DNA from: Rhodobacter sp.
GTDB lineage: Bacteria; Pseudomonadota; Alphaproteobacteria; Rhodobacterales; Rhodobacteraceae
Assembly: GCA_020250175.1 (NCBI GenBank)
Contig: JADCEN010000015.1
Coordinates: 38,148 to 102,147, forward strand
Direction: 5' to 3'
Length of the DNA: 64,000 nt
In this document: positions 52,253-60,895 of the stretch, piece by piece
How the letters are laid out: every line of letters starts with the position of its first letter
How positions within the stretch are numbered: the stretch's first letter is position 1
The notes under the pieces: model-generated
The model's input: the letters and a program-made list of their open reading frames with translations, nothing else
What the model was told of the DNA's origin: nothing
Database searches by the model: none
Made by a program: the position numbers and the translations under genes

Positions 52253-53413
52253 ATGGAACACATCATGTCATCGCCCGTGCCGCGGCACGTTCGGCGCACG
52301 AATAGTTATAACCAGAAAGACCCTCTTGCAGAGGCGCCAAAGAGGGCTGACGACGCACGCTGGTCGCTTCTGGACCTGGTGCGCCGCAGCCGCAAACACC
52401 TTGGCTTGCGAGACCGCGACATCGCCGTTCTGCGAGGTCTCCTGTCGTTTATTCCGTCATCAGCTGCCCCTGATTCACTCGTTGTCTTTGCCTCAAACCG
52501 AGTGTTGATCGAGCGTTGCGATGGGATTGATGAACGCACGCTCAGACGCCGACTGGAGCACCTGAGAACGTGCGGTTTCATCGCACGACGGTCGAGCCCG
52601 AACGGAAAGCGATACCAGGTGCGCGACGGTACTGCAGACGTGAGGCTAACCTACGGGATCGACCTATCGCCCCTGTTCGCCATCCGCAATCATCTCACCG
52701 CTCTTGCAGAGCAATGTCTGAGAAACGAGATCCGGACTAAGGCATTGCGCGCGGTAATCCGGGACATTCTCTACCACCACGCCGCATGCATTCAGCCCGA
52801 ATTGGCAGAACACGCAAGTCGCTCCATTCGCCGTTCCCTGTCCTGCGACCAACTAGACGAAATCGTGAAGCAACTTCAGGCGGAACTACCGACGACAACT
52901 ACTCCGGACACTGTTGTCACCGCTGTTTTGACCGTCAGCGACAGCCAAAATGACCGGCACATTCAGAGTTCAAAAAAAGAAAACTATGAATCTGAACGTG
53001 CGCGGAAAAAACAGAGCACAGAAAATCCGGCCGCTACACCGAGTAGCTGCGAAAACGAAGAGAGTAGCGACATAACTGTGGCCGAATGCATGGCACTAGC
53101 CAAGAATGCTGCTGCTTTTGCTATGGCGCCAGCTCAGGACTGGAATGATGTCGTACGCCTCTCTGACACACTTGCTCCAGCGATCGGACTCGAAAGACAT
53201 GACATCGATAATGCGCGCAGAACAATGGGCAGCCTTGGATCGGCATTGGCAATCCTGGGCCTTGTAGAAGCATTCGAGAAAATCCGCCGGCCGAGGGCAT
53301 ATCTCCATGCGCTAACCAAACGTGCCTCCGAAGAAGGATTCGATTTTGTGCGCATGTTCCGCTCCCTCACCAAGTGCCGAGCTACCAGTTCATCAGTAGG
53401 GTACGCCGCTTGA
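52253..53413 (+). CDS. repC: Replication initiator RepC
   Basis: A 386-residue RepC: basic N-terminal winged-helix part (LGLRDRDIAVLRGLLSFIP; RVLIERCDGIDERTLRRRLEHLRTCGFIARRSSPNGKRYQVRD) and a variable C-terminal domain. RepC initiates replication at an origin inside its own gene; the AT-rich stretch near 52965-53030 is the likely unwinding region. No strong ribosome site is seen; start 52253 or 52265. Its expression is limited by the antisense RNA upstream. Confidence 0.93.
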   Translation: MEHIMSSPVPRHVRRTNSYNQKDPLAEAPKRADDARWSLLDLVRRSRKHLGLRDRDIAVLRGLLSFIPSSAAPDSLVVFASNRVLIERCDGIDERTLRRRLEHLRTCGFIARRSSPNGKRYQVRDGTADVRLTYGIDLSPLFAIRNHLTALAEQCLRNEIRTKALRAVIRDILYHHAACIQPELAEHASRSIRRSLSCDQLDEIVKQLQAELPTTTTPDTVVTAVLTVSDSQNDRHIQSSKKENYESERARKKQSTENPAATPSSCENEESSDITVAECMALAKNAAAFAMAPAQDWNDVVRLSDTLAPAIGLERHDIDNARRTMGSLGSALAILGLVEAFEKIRRPRAYLHALTKRASEEGFDFVRMFRSLTKCRATSSSVGYAA

Positions 53414-53414
53414 T

Positions 53415-53465
53415 GTATACCCCGGTAAACATAGACCTCTCTGCCTCATGTATACCCCGGTAAAC
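53415..53465. repeat. Two parS-like 16-mers after repC
   Basis: GTATACCCCGGTAAAC occurs at 53415-53430 and again at 53450-53465, in the same direction and 35 bases apart. It is a near-palindrome (compare GTTTACCGGGGTATAC). repABC plasmids have RepB-binding 16-base palindromes near the operon; two phased copies directly after repC fit a centromere. Confidence 0.7.
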
Positions 53466-53497
53466 ATGACGCCTCCTCAGAGAGGGAAAGGGCTGTG

Positions 53498-53564
53498 GGT
53501 TTGAGGGGTGACGGGGAGTGAGATCGGGAGAGTGGCTTCCGGCGCCCGTCGTGGAGAAGATCTG
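53498..53564 (+). promoter_or_regulatory. Repeated 5' leader, copy 1 (ParB-like gene)
   Basis: Contains TGACGGGGAGTG...TCGGGAGAGTGGCTTCCGGCGCC just before the start codon. Nearly the same stretch precedes the DUF932 gene (60841) and a variant precedes 62771. The conserved element ends in a GGAGA Shine-Dalgarno, so it may be a shared translation or structured leader. Confidence 0.55.
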
Positions 53565-55736
53565 ATGGCGAAAGTTGCCCAGAACGTCGTCCTGTCCCCC
53601 TCGCGGGACATACCCTTCAACAAGCTCGTGTTGAGCCAGTCCAATGTGCGGCGCATCAAGGCGGGGGTCTCGGTTGAGGAACTGGCCGAAGACATCGCGC
53701 GTCGCGGCCTGCTGCAGAGCTTGAACGTGCGGGCTGTTCTCGGTGCCGATGGTGTCGAGACCGGTACGTTCGAGATCCCGGCCGGTGGCCGTCGCTTCCA
53801 GGCGCTGTCGCTGCTTGTGAAGCAGAAGCGGCTGGCGAAAACCGCGCCAATCCCCTGCATCGTACGGGATGCTGCGTCGGAGATCCTGGCCGAGGACGAC
53901 TCGCTCGCGGAGAACATGCAGCGAGTCGCCTTGCATCCGCTAGATCAGTTCCGTGCGTTTCAGGCTCTGCGTGAGAAAGGTCAGGGCGAGGAATCGATCG
54001 CGGCGGCGTTCTTCGTCACGCCGCAGATCGTCAAGCAGCGCCTGAAACTTGCCTCCGTGGCCCCTGCCCTGCTCGAGGTCTATGCCGAGGACGGCATGAC
54101 GCTGGAACAGCTGATGGCCTTCACGGTGAACCCGGATCATGCGCGTCAGGTCCAAGTCTGGGATGCGGTGAAGAACTCCTGGAACAAGGAGCCCTACGCC
54201 ATCCGGCGCATGCTGACAGAGACCTCGGTTCGGGCCTCGGATCGTCGCGTGGCCTTCGTCGGTATCGATGCCTATGAGGCCGCGGGCGGCGCTGTGCTGC
54301 GCGACCTCTTCCAGGGCGACGACGGTGGCTGGCTCGAGGACCCTGCCCTTCTGGACCGGTTGGTGGCCGAGAAGCTTCATGCTGAAGCTGAGGCGCTGGT
54401 CTCCGAGGGCTGGATGTGGATCGAGGTCGCGACCGACCTGCCCTATGGCTACAGCCACGGTCTGCGGCGTCTGGCCGGTGATCCCGCGCCCATGACTGAC
54501 GAAGAAAGCGCGGCCCACGCTGTGCTCCTCGCCGAGTATCGTGCGCTGGAGGAGGAGTATTCCGGCCAAGACGAATACCCCGAGGAGATCGATGCCCGGC
54601 TCGGTCAGCTCGAGATGGCGATGGAAGCGCTCGAACAGCGGCCCTTGATCTACGACCCGGCCGAAGTTGCTCGCGCGGGCGTCTTCGTCACGCTGGATCG
54701 GGATGGCACGCTGGCTATCTATCGCGGCTATGTCCGGCCCGAGGATGAGCCGCGCGAGGAGACCGCGGTCGAGGATGGTGATGGCTCGGATGCCATGGGG
54801 CAGGGGGCCGACGTCGGTGGCTCGGGCCAGCGTCCCTCCGCCTCCTCCACACCGTGCACCGTCATCACCTCGGTTGGTCAGCCGATTGGCGCCGAACCGT
54901 CCGAGGAAGAAGATGACGGCGCGCTGAAGCCGCTGCCCGAACGGCTGGTCATGGAACTGACGGCCCATCGGACCCTCGCACTGCGGGAGGCCATCGGGCG
55001 CTCGCCGGACGTGGCGCTGACGCTTCTGCTCCTGAAGCTGGTGACGGATACCTTCCGTACCTCCTCTGCCACGGGCAGCTGCCTCGAAGCCTCGGTGCGT
55101 CACGTCTACATGTCGGCGCAGGCGCCCGATCTGAAGGACAGCGTCGTGGCGAAGCTCGTCGACGAACGTCATGCCGCTTGGGAGGCTGATCTGCCTATTG
55201 GTGACGATACTGCGCTCTGGGACTATCTGACCGTGCTCGACCAAGGCAGCCGTATGGCGCTCCTGGCGCATTGCCTCAGCTTCGGCATCAACGCGCTCCA
55301 TGAGAAGGTGAACCCCTATGGGGCGGGCATCTCCGCCAGCGGTCTGACCCGCCGCATGGCGCATGCCGATCTGGTGGCGCGTGCCGTCGATCTCGACATG
55401 GTCGAAGCGGGCTGGGAGCCGACGTGCGATGGCTACCTCAACCGTGTGCCGAAGGCCCGCATCCTCGAGGCCATGCGCGAGGCGAAGGGGGAGGGGACTG
55501 CGCAGCTTCTCGATCACCTGAAGAAGGGCGAAATGGCCACCGAGGCCGAGCGGCTCCTCAAGGGCAGCGGCTGGTTGCCCGAGGTCCTGCGCCGGGCCGA
55601 TCTGGCGGCACTCGACGGCGAGGAGATCGCAGAAGGGCAGGGGGAGGAGGTAGGCCAGCACGAAGACGTCGATCTCCCGGCCTTCCTGACGGCCGATCTG
55701 CCGAAGAGCGTCGTGTCGATGATGGCTGCGGAATAA
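53565..55736 (+). CDS. Large ParB-domain protein (plasmid ParB/KorB-like, ~720 aa)
   Basis: A 723-residue protein with an N-terminal ParB nuclease-like domain (FNKLVLSQSNVRRIKAGVSVEELAEDIARRGLLQ; IPAGGRRFQALSLL; LAENMQRVALHPLDQFRAF) and a helix-turn-helix (AAFFVTPQIVKQRLKLASVAP). The long C-terminal part has an acidic linker near residues 400-450. It is much larger than RepB and is found in a plasmid-housekeeping block, so it is more likely a plasmid-maintenance or DNA-processing protein than the partition protein. GGAGAAG precedes the start. Confidence 0.8.
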   Translation: MAKVAQNVVLSPSRDIPFNKLVLSQSNVRRIKAGVSVEELAEDIARRGLLQSLNVRAVLGADGVETGTFEIPAGGRRFQALSLLVKQKRLAKTAPIPCIVRDAASEILAEDDSLAENMQRVALHPLDQFRAFQALREKGQGEESIAAAFFVTPQIVKQRLKLASVAPALLEVYAEDGMTLEQLMAFTVNPDHARQVQVWDAVKNSWNKEPYAIRRMLTETSVRASDRRVAFVGIDAYEAAGGAVLRDLFQGDDGGWLEDPALLDRLVAEKLHAEAEALVSEGWMWIEVATDLPYGYSHGLRRLAGDPAPMTDEESAAHAVLLAEYRALEEEYSGQDEYPEEIDARLGQLEMAMEALEQRPLIYDPAEVARAGVFVTLDRDGTLAIYRGYVRPEDEPREETAVEDGDGSDAMGQGADVGGSGQRPSASSTPCTVITSVGQPIGAEPSEEEDDGALKPLPERLVMELTAHRTLALREAIGRSPDVALTLLLLKLVTDTFRTSSATGSCLEASVRHVYMSAQAPDLKDSVVAKLVDERHAAWEADLPIGDDTALWDYLTVLDQGSRMALLAHCLSFGINALHEKVNPYGAGISASGLTRRMAHADLVARAVDLDMVEAGWEPTCDGYLNRVPKARILEAMREAKGEGTAQLLDHLKKGEMATEAERLLKGSGWLPEVLRRADLAALDGEEIAEGQGEEVGQHEDVDLPAFLTADLPKSVVSMMAAE

Positions 55737-55749
55737 TCTGAGCCATTTG

Positions 55750-55769
55750 GGGGCGGGGAAACCCGCCCC
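55750..55769. terminator. GAAA-capped hairpin after the ParB-like gene
   Basis: GGGGCGGG-GAAA-CCCGCCCC, a perfect eight-base stem with a GNRA tetraloop, 14 bases after the stop. A close copy follows ssb at 59364. No T-tract. Confidence 0.5.
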
Positions 55770-55835
55770 TCACACTCACAAACACAGCAATATCAATATG
55801 TTGAATGCGGATGCTCGCATTCGGGATGAGGAATC

Positions 55836-56309
55836 ATGTCTGCAACAACCATCATCGACACAGCCCCCCTCGGGGCACTGATCCGCTACACCGACGGCTG
55901 TCCCAAGCCTCCCGCACGTTTCACCAAGAAGCTCGCGACCTGGGAGCGCTCGAACGGCGTCGGTCGTCTCGTGAAAAAGGAACCGCCCCGGGTCTATCCG
56001 ACCTGGACGGCTCCGGCCTCCTTCACGCTGCATGAGGGGAACTTCTCCTCGGACGGGGTCATTCTCGTCACCATCATGCGCAGCCATTCGGCCGATAGCC
56101 GTCTGATCTTCGAGGTGGCCGAGGAACCAAAGCTGGGGCAGGTCCGCGTGCTTCTGGACTTCGGTGGCAACACCGAGCTGCTTCATCTGGCGGAGTCCGT
56201 CACCGCGGCCGAACTCTGGATCGCGCGGGAGGGCTATAGCAATGCGCGGCTCGAGATCGTCGATGCCGACAACGGCGATAGGGCAGGGGGCGCGGACCTG
56301 GCCGCCTGA
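55836..56309 (+). CDS. Hypothetical plasmid protein, 157 aa
   Basis: I do not recognise a family. The protein has a basic N-terminal half (KPPARFTKKLATWERSNGVGRLVKKEPPRVYPTW) and a beta-rich second half (FTLHEGNFSSDGVILVTIM; RLIFEVAEEPKLGQVRVLLDFGGN). No signal peptide or membrane segment. GATGAGGAA is the ribosome site. It follows the ParB-like gene by 99 bases and is likely part of the same conserved block. Confidence 0.65.
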   Translation: MSATTIIDTAPLGALIRYTDGCPKPPARFTKKLATWERSNGVGRLVKKEPPRVYPTWTAPASFTLHEGNFSSDGVILVTIMRSHSADSRLIFEVAEEPKLGQVRVLLDFGGNTELLHLAESVTAAELWIAREGYSNARLEIVDADNGDRAGGADLAA

Positions 56310-56699
56310 GCCCTGAAAATGCGTGAGAGGCCTGCCGAAGGGCCGGCCTCTCACCGACCAAGAACCTCGTCTCGCGATGTCGCAGGCCGCCGGAGGATCC
56401 ATCCCCCACAGACGGAGGTCTTCAACCAAGAGCCTGCCCGGGAGGCGGGCGGTGTTCAAAGCATCAGCGGGACAACAGGCTCCTGACGTTGGGGCACCAT
56501 CCCCCGCTCGCCATTCCCTTCCTTGCCCCGAATCCTGTCTTCGAGATCAACCCGCAAGGGGTCGGACTATGGGCAAGCCCGTGCCGCCGGGTGGATTCGG
56601 ACGAGCCGAACGCACCCGGTGATGTCAGCCAGTCTTCGGGCCTGCGGGGTCCTGTCGCGCGGGGGATGGTCCCCCGCCTCCAAGACAGGAGCCAAACAG
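56310..56699. other. 390-base non-coding region with hairpins
   Basis: No gene of convincing quality. It holds a strong hairpin at 56323-56354 and another, GCGGGGGA-TGG-TCCCCCGC-like, at 56659-56677 just before the small gene's ribosome site. Confidence 0.5.
56323..56354. terminator. Hairpin after the 157-aa gene
   Basis: GTGAGAGGCC (56323-56332) and GGCCTCTCAC (56345-56354) form a perfect ten-base stem, starting 14 bases after the stop codon. No T-tract. Confidence 0.5.
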
Positions 56700-56864
56700 A
56701 TGTCCCGCAAAGACGCTCACGCCTTCGCAGCCTCCCTCGCCGCCACCCTCATGGTCTCGATCGTCGTCTTCCAGGCAGGGGATGGAACCTTCGGCGCCGT
56801 CCCCGCCGATGAAATCGACGGCGACGAGGTTCAGGTGATCGCTGAGGTTGACCCGTGGGCATGA
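56700..56864 (+). CDS. Small exported or membrane protein, 54 aa
   Basis: MSRKDAHAFAASLAATLMVSIVVFQAGDG: a basic N-terminus and a hydrophobic stretch that looks like a signal anchor or signal peptide, followed by an acidic tail (DEIDGDEVQVIAEVD). A good ribosome site AGGAG lies nine bases before the ATG, and a perfect hairpin overlaps the stop codon, both signs of a real gene. Function unknown. Confidence 0.55.
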   Translation: MSRKDAHAFAASLAATLMVSIVVFQAGDGTFGAVPADEIDGDEVQVIAEVDPWA

Positions 56865-56873
56865 TGCCCACGG
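56853..56873. terminator. Hairpin overlapping the small gene's stop
   Basis: CCGTGGGC-ATGAT-GCCCACGG, perfect eight-base stem with the TGA stop in its loop. Its placement suggests a terminator or RNA-stabilising structure. Confidence 0.45.
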
Positions 56874-57067
56874 ACTCAACGAGGGCGCGGCGTCGGGGCA
56901 GGGGCCCCGATCCGGGCCTGTCGCCTGTCCGCTGTTGCAGCCGACCGGCAGAATGTGGCGACGATGGTCGGCATGGCGATCCTGACACGATCGAAGCACA
57001 CGCCTCGGCACTCGGCGTCTCTATCGGCATTATCCGTCACTGAGGGTGCCGGGAAAGCCGCTTGATC

Positions 57068-58171
57068 ATGGACGGGCTTCGTCGGAAGCTGTCGCCTGTC
57101 AGGTTGAGGTGCCATCGCATGCTATATAAATCATTGATTTCATTATATGGGTCATCGCTGGCGGGTAAATCGGCTCCCACTGACGACTTGGTCTGGCACT
57201 TCACTCCGTCCGAAGACTTGAAACTATTTCGCGAGTATGCGCTCGGGGCTTTGCAACAGGCCAAGGTGTATCTGCTTGATCACTTGGCAGCAGCCTATGC
57301 CGATACGCTTCATGACGCTGTTGCCAAACAGGCCGCCGAAACCGGTTTGCCGGCGATGGCTATTCTTGGTGAGGTGAAACTACCGACTGACGTCGTTTGG
57401 GTAGAGTTCGACGATCGGGAGCTCGGCGTTGCACGCTTCGAGCGCGCTTCACCAGTGACAAGGCATGACGACAAGCCATTGGGCACTGGCTTGCGCGGCT
57501 ACCTTCTTGATGACCGCAACGATGGCCATCTGCGGATCACGATGTTCCATCGCCGCGAAAATTCGCGTGTCGTCGACCCGATATGCGCTCTGCTTGTCAA
57601 GCGCACGCCAACGGGAGAGCTGAATTACGACGACGGCGAAGTCGAACTCAGCCGTTCCGTGGTCGATTTCCGCGTGAGGAGCGGAGATACGGTGGAAATG
57701 ATCAATGGTCGACGCACGGTGCACCAGGTTGAAACAGGGTACGACCTGTTCATTCCTTACGCGCTCTTTGCCATGCTGGTTTCACCGGACCTGGGCGGGA
57801 TCATCCCCACGGAAGCCGAAACCTTCACCCCCAAGGACACGAAGACCGCACGGAAGTTCGGCAAGTCGTGGATCCTTGGCGCCCAGAGATCACATCTGAC
57901 GATCCGGATCGGCCCGCAGGCGGCTGCACACATGGCGGAAAGGACTGCTCGCCTTGAATTCGAGCGGCAAGCACTTGAGGCGCGGAATGGACCCATCCGT
58001 CACTGGGTTGCCGAGCATGAGAGGCACTATCGGAGCGGCAAAGTGGTTCTGGTCAAAGGACATCACCGAGGTCAGGTGCCGATGCCAAATCTGCCGACGC
58101 GCGTGATGGGTCCGAAGTCTGATGCGGCCAGTTTTGAGTTTCCGGCTACCGAGCCGTCAAACCAAGACTGA
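57068..58171 (+). CDS. Hypothetical protein, 367 aa
   Basis: No recognised family. Its base composition is less GC-rich than its neighbours, especially over 57119-57260 (TTGATTTCATTATATGG and so on), suggesting recent acquisition. The protein is soluble, with LLDHLAAAYADTLHDAVAKQ helices and a central beta-rich part (RSVVDFRVRSGDTVEMINGRR), ending in GHHRGQVPMPNLPTRVMGPK. Start is uncertain: 57068 (GGGAAAG) or 57119 (GAGG). It converges with the H-NS-like gene. Confidence 0.6.
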   Translation: MDGLRRKLSPVRLRCHRMLYKSLISLYGSSLAGKSAPTDDLVWHFTPSEDLKLFREYALGALQQAKVYLLDHLAAAYADTLHDAVAKQAAETGLPAMAILGEVKLPTDVVWVEFDDRELGVARFERASPVTRHDDKPLGTGLRGYLLDDRNDGHLRITMFHRRENSRVVDPICALLVKRTPTGELNYDDGEVELSRSVVDFRVRSGDTVEMINGRRTVHQVETGYDLFIPYALFAMLVSPDLGGIIPTEAETFTPKDTKTARKFGKSWILGAQRSHLTIRIGPQAAAHMAERTARLEFERQALEARNGPIRHWVAEHERHYRSGKVVLVKGHHRGQVPMPNLPTRVMGPKSDAASFEFPATEPSNQD

Positions 58172-58194
58172 CCCGGCATTTTCCGGCCGTGATT

Positions 58195-58512
58195 TCAGAC
58201 CGCCAGGTCGCTCGGGTCTTTGCCCGAATTGATGTGATCCGTGAACCATTGCGGTTTCCGGCCACGGCCTGACCAGGTGACGGCCGCGTTCTCAGGGTGC
58301 CGGTATATCGCCACGGCTGGCGCTCGGGTGGTTTTCACCTCGACTCCGATCAGGTCGGCGAAGGAGTAGCCCATCTCTTTGGCGATGACCTCCAGCTTGG
58401 CACGGGCATCTGCCTTGTGCCGGTCCTCGTAAGTGGAAATCGCTTTGGCGAGGTCCTTATGCATTTGCCGCAGTTCCTTGAGCGACATCGCCTCGAGATT
58501 GAAATCTACCAT
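58195..58512 (-). CDS. H-NS-family nucleoid protein
   Basis: A 105-residue H-NS/HvrA-type protein: N-terminal coiled coil (LKELRQMHKDLAKAISTYEDRHKADARAKLEVIAKE region) for oligomerisation and the C-terminal DNA-binding motif TWSGRGRKPQWF. The start at MVDFNLEAMSL has GAGGG upstream. Plasmid H-NS proteins silence AT-rich foreign genes; the neighbouring AT-richer 57068 gene would be an obvious target. Confidence 0.88.
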   Translation of the reverse strand: MVDFNLEAMSLKELRQMHKDLAKAISTYEDRHKADARAKLEVIAKEMGYSFADLIGVEVKTTRAPAVAIYRHPENAAVTWSGRGRKPQWFTDHINSGKDPSDLAV

Positions 58513-58935
58513 TCGGCCCTCGTGTCCTGAATGATGCATCCGGGATATCCGTCCGGTCGCGATATCGCAACTTCCGTGGAGGTCACAGCGAGATGGCAGG
58601 GGGATGGAGTTAGCCTAGGCCGCAGGGTCGACTCTTACGCAATTGCTTCAACCCTATTGCCTTGGCCAGGAAGGCCGAGTTCTGCGAGAGCCCCAGGTCG
58701 CCCCAATCCCCGGTGCCATCCCTTCGACTGACAATCCCCTAAGCCTGTTCGGCCTCTGGCGCGCAACCCCGCGTCAGTCCGGGCCGTGTTGCCCCCTTGG
58801 GGCTGCCCGCTCCACCCCGGCCCTCTGGAGGTTTCCGGTCGCCGTTCCGTCGCCCGTGCACGCCTCAGCCGACAGGCTTTTTCCGGGTCTTGTCGAAGGG
58901 ACGGTCCCAGGGACAGGAAACAAGAGGTGCTTACC
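58513..58935. other. Non-coding region between H-NS-like and ssb
   Basis: About 420 bases, GC-rich, no supported gene. It should hold the promoters of both divergent genes; GGGAC-G-GTCCC sits close before the ssb ribosome site (AAGAGG). Nothing else stands out. Confidence 0.5.
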
Positions 58936-59340
58936 ATGCAGAACATCGTCATCCTCGCCGGCAACATCGGTCAAAAGCCCGAAGTGCGCTCGACCCAAAG
59001 CGGCACGAAGATCACCAACTTCACCCTGGCCACCTCGCGGCCGCGCCTCTCGGAAGGTCGTGTGATGCGCGACGAAAACGGCTACCGTGTCATGGACACG
59101 GAATGGCACCGCATCACCTGCTTCAACGGTCTCGGCAAGACCGTCGCAGAGCACTGCGAAAAGGGCATGAAGGTCCTCGTTCACGGCCGCATCCACTACA
59201 CCAAGTGGATCGACAGTATGGGGAACGACCGCTACGGCTGCGAGATCATCGCCGAGAAGGTCGACTTCCTGAGCCGCCCGAAGTCGGCCGAGAATGAAAA
59301 CCCCGAGCTGGTCGACCGCGACGACGAGATCCCGTTCTAA
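58936..59340 (+). CDS. ssb: Single-stranded DNA-binding protein, plasmid type
   Basis: A 134-residue SSB: OB fold starting MQNIVILAGNIGQKPEVRSTQSGTKITNFTLATS, with the WHRITCFNGLGKTVAEHCEKGMKVLVHGRIHYTKW core, and the acidic C-terminal tip DDEIPF that recruits partner proteins. It is slightly shorter than chromosomal SSB (about 160-180). The longer frame upstream is not coding. It supports plasmid transfer and replication. Confidence 0.93.
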   Translation: MQNIVILAGNIGQKPEVRSTQSGTKITNFTLATSRPRLSEGRVMRDENGYRVMDTEWHRITCFNGLGKTVAEHCEKGMKVLVHGRIHYTKWIDSMGNDRYGCEIIAEKVDFLSRPKSAENENPELVDRDDEIPF

Positions 59341-59363
59341 GAACGGGGTCTCCCCCTCGGGCC

Positions 59364-59403
59364 CGGCGGGGAAACCCGCCGAGCCAAAGGCGGTTTTCGC
59401 CTT
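59364..59403. terminator. Tandem hairpins after ssb
   Basis: CGGCGGG-GAAA-CCCGCCG (59364-59381) then AAGGCG-GTTTT-CGCCTT (59387-59403). The first has the same GNRA-capped core as the hairpin at 55750. No long T-tract follows. Confidence 0.5.
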
Positions 59404-59449
59404 CTGTTGCCCGCCTCCTTGAGCGTCCGAGGCCGCATAGACTGCGCAG

Positions 59450-60592
59450 CTACCGGTTCGCGTCCCTTTCTTCGACGATGCCGTGACTGCGATAGGCATC
59501 AAGCATCATGCGAGTGTATTCGGCCGTGCTCTGTGTCACGGTGCCCAAACCGGGCCACGCGAACAGCGGATCCGACCACATAACTTCCAACTCCAGCTCG
59601 ATCCCGAGCACTGCAGCCACGTCGATCGCCGCCGTGGGTTCCTTTTCTTCGGGCCAGTAGTGATCCTCGAAGGAAACAACGACATCGAGATCGTCATCCA
59701 CCCAGATTTCGGCCAGACCTGCTCCCATGCGCTCACTGGCATTGGTTGCATCCTCGAACAGAGCTGCCCGGATCAAATGGGTCACCTGGTCCTTGCTGAG
59801 ATCAAGCTTCGGCCGCGGATCGACGATAGAGACGATGGGTTCAGTCCCTTGCCCTTCGGCACGAGCTTGAACCGGCACTGGCTTTTCCTCGTTCGGTCCT
59901 AACCAGAACGCTTCAGGAAAAATGTTGATTGGTGATGCGCCGCAGCCGGGGCAATGCCAATGGGTTCCAGCGATCTGTGGGCCGGTGATTTCTGCGTTGC
60001 AGTGCAGGCAGTACCAGAGGTTTGATTCCTCCATCTCCAAAAACGGGTGGCGGACCTTTCCCTCTGCATCGGGTTTCGTGGCGCGCCGTGGCCAATCGGC
60101 AAATCGTCGCGCTTTCACGCTCTGCATCAATTCCTTTGCAATCCCGATGGCTTCTTCACACAGCACCCGATCGTTCATCGGGCTGTTCTGGGCATGCTTG
60201 ATGTCGATTTCGACCCGAGGGGCAACTGAAGGGTTTTCTGGCAGGACGATCCGCCAACCATCACCTTCCATGCGGACGTCGCCAAGCATTGTTTTCAGCG
60301 CGTATGGATGCCCTCGGACTTCCCCTCGAGTGATGGCATCGGGGCCCCCGAAGATATGGTCGAAGGTCGAACCCTCGTAGGAAGTGATCCGTTCCACGAA
60401 GGCCTTGATCGTGGCGACTTGTGCTTCGGAGGGAGCCCACTCTCCTTTGGCGCTACCCGTCAAGGCATTCCAATGGGGAAAGTCCAATCGCGCCGCAACA
60501 AGGTCGAGCGCTGCGTGCTGTGGTTGACCGGTCGCTCTGGCGTAACGCTTTGCCAGTAGTTTCAAGTTCTTAAGCTTATCGTTCTGTGTCAT
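59450..60592 (-). CDS. Hypothetical zinc-ribbon protein, 380 aa
   Basis: Family not recognised. The N-terminal 45 residues (LLAKRYARATGQPQHAALDLVAARLDFPHWNAL) resemble a small helical module seen at the start of various plasmid/accessory proteins. A four-cysteine zinc ribbon lies at residues 195-217 (CLHC...CPGC), and the C-terminal third is acidic. It is opposite in direction to its neighbours ssb and DUF932. Confidence 0.65.
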   Translation of the reverse strand: MTQNDKLKNLKLLAKRYARATGQPQHAALDLVAARLDFPHWNALTGSAKGEWAPSEAQVATIKAFVERITSYEGSTFDHIFGGPDAITRGEVRGHPYALKTMLGDVRMEGDGWRIVLPENPSVAPRVEIDIKHAQNSPMNDRVLCEEAIGIAKELMQSVKARRFADWPRRATKPDAEGKVRHPFLEMEESNLWYCLHCNAEITGPQIAGTHWHCPGCGASPINIFPEAFWLGPNEEKPVPVQARAEGQGTEPIVSIVDPRPKLDLSKDQVTHLIRAALFEDATNASERMGAGLAEIWVDDDLDVVVSFEDHYWPEEKEPTAAIDVAAVLGIELELEVMWSDPLFAWPGLGTVTQSTAEYTRMMLDAYRSHGIVEERDANR

Positions 60593-60895
60593 GATCCATG
60601 TCCAAGCTGGATCCGACTAGGTGCCCGCTGCTAATCAGACCCGCCTATGGCATGAAGTCTGCTGTCCGAAGTCAAAATCGCTGCAAAGCTTCGCGTGGCG
60701 GGCACACCGGCCTGCGAGAAAGGCCGTACACAACGTCTGCCATTTTCGATTGCAGGTCAAGACCGATGCGTTGCGGGGTTGGAGCGCCTCTGGCTTTGCG
60801 CCGTTTGCCCGAGAGAGTCCGAGTTTAGCCGGTTTCCCGGTGACGGGTTGAGGGTCGGGAGAGTGGCTTCCGGCGCCTGTCACGGGAGATAGCCG
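60593..60895. other. Non-coding region before the DUF932 gene, with leader copy 2
   Basis: About 300 bases; no gene. Its last 55 bases (60841-60895) carry the repeated leader TGACGGGTTGAGGG-TCGGGAGAGTGGCTTCCGGCGCC, nearly the same as before the ParB-like gene at 53498. Confidence 0.55.

Noticed and set aside
53940..55661. 573-codon minus-strand open frame
   Set aside because: Antisense shadow of the large ParB-like gene; no ribosome site or recognisable domain.
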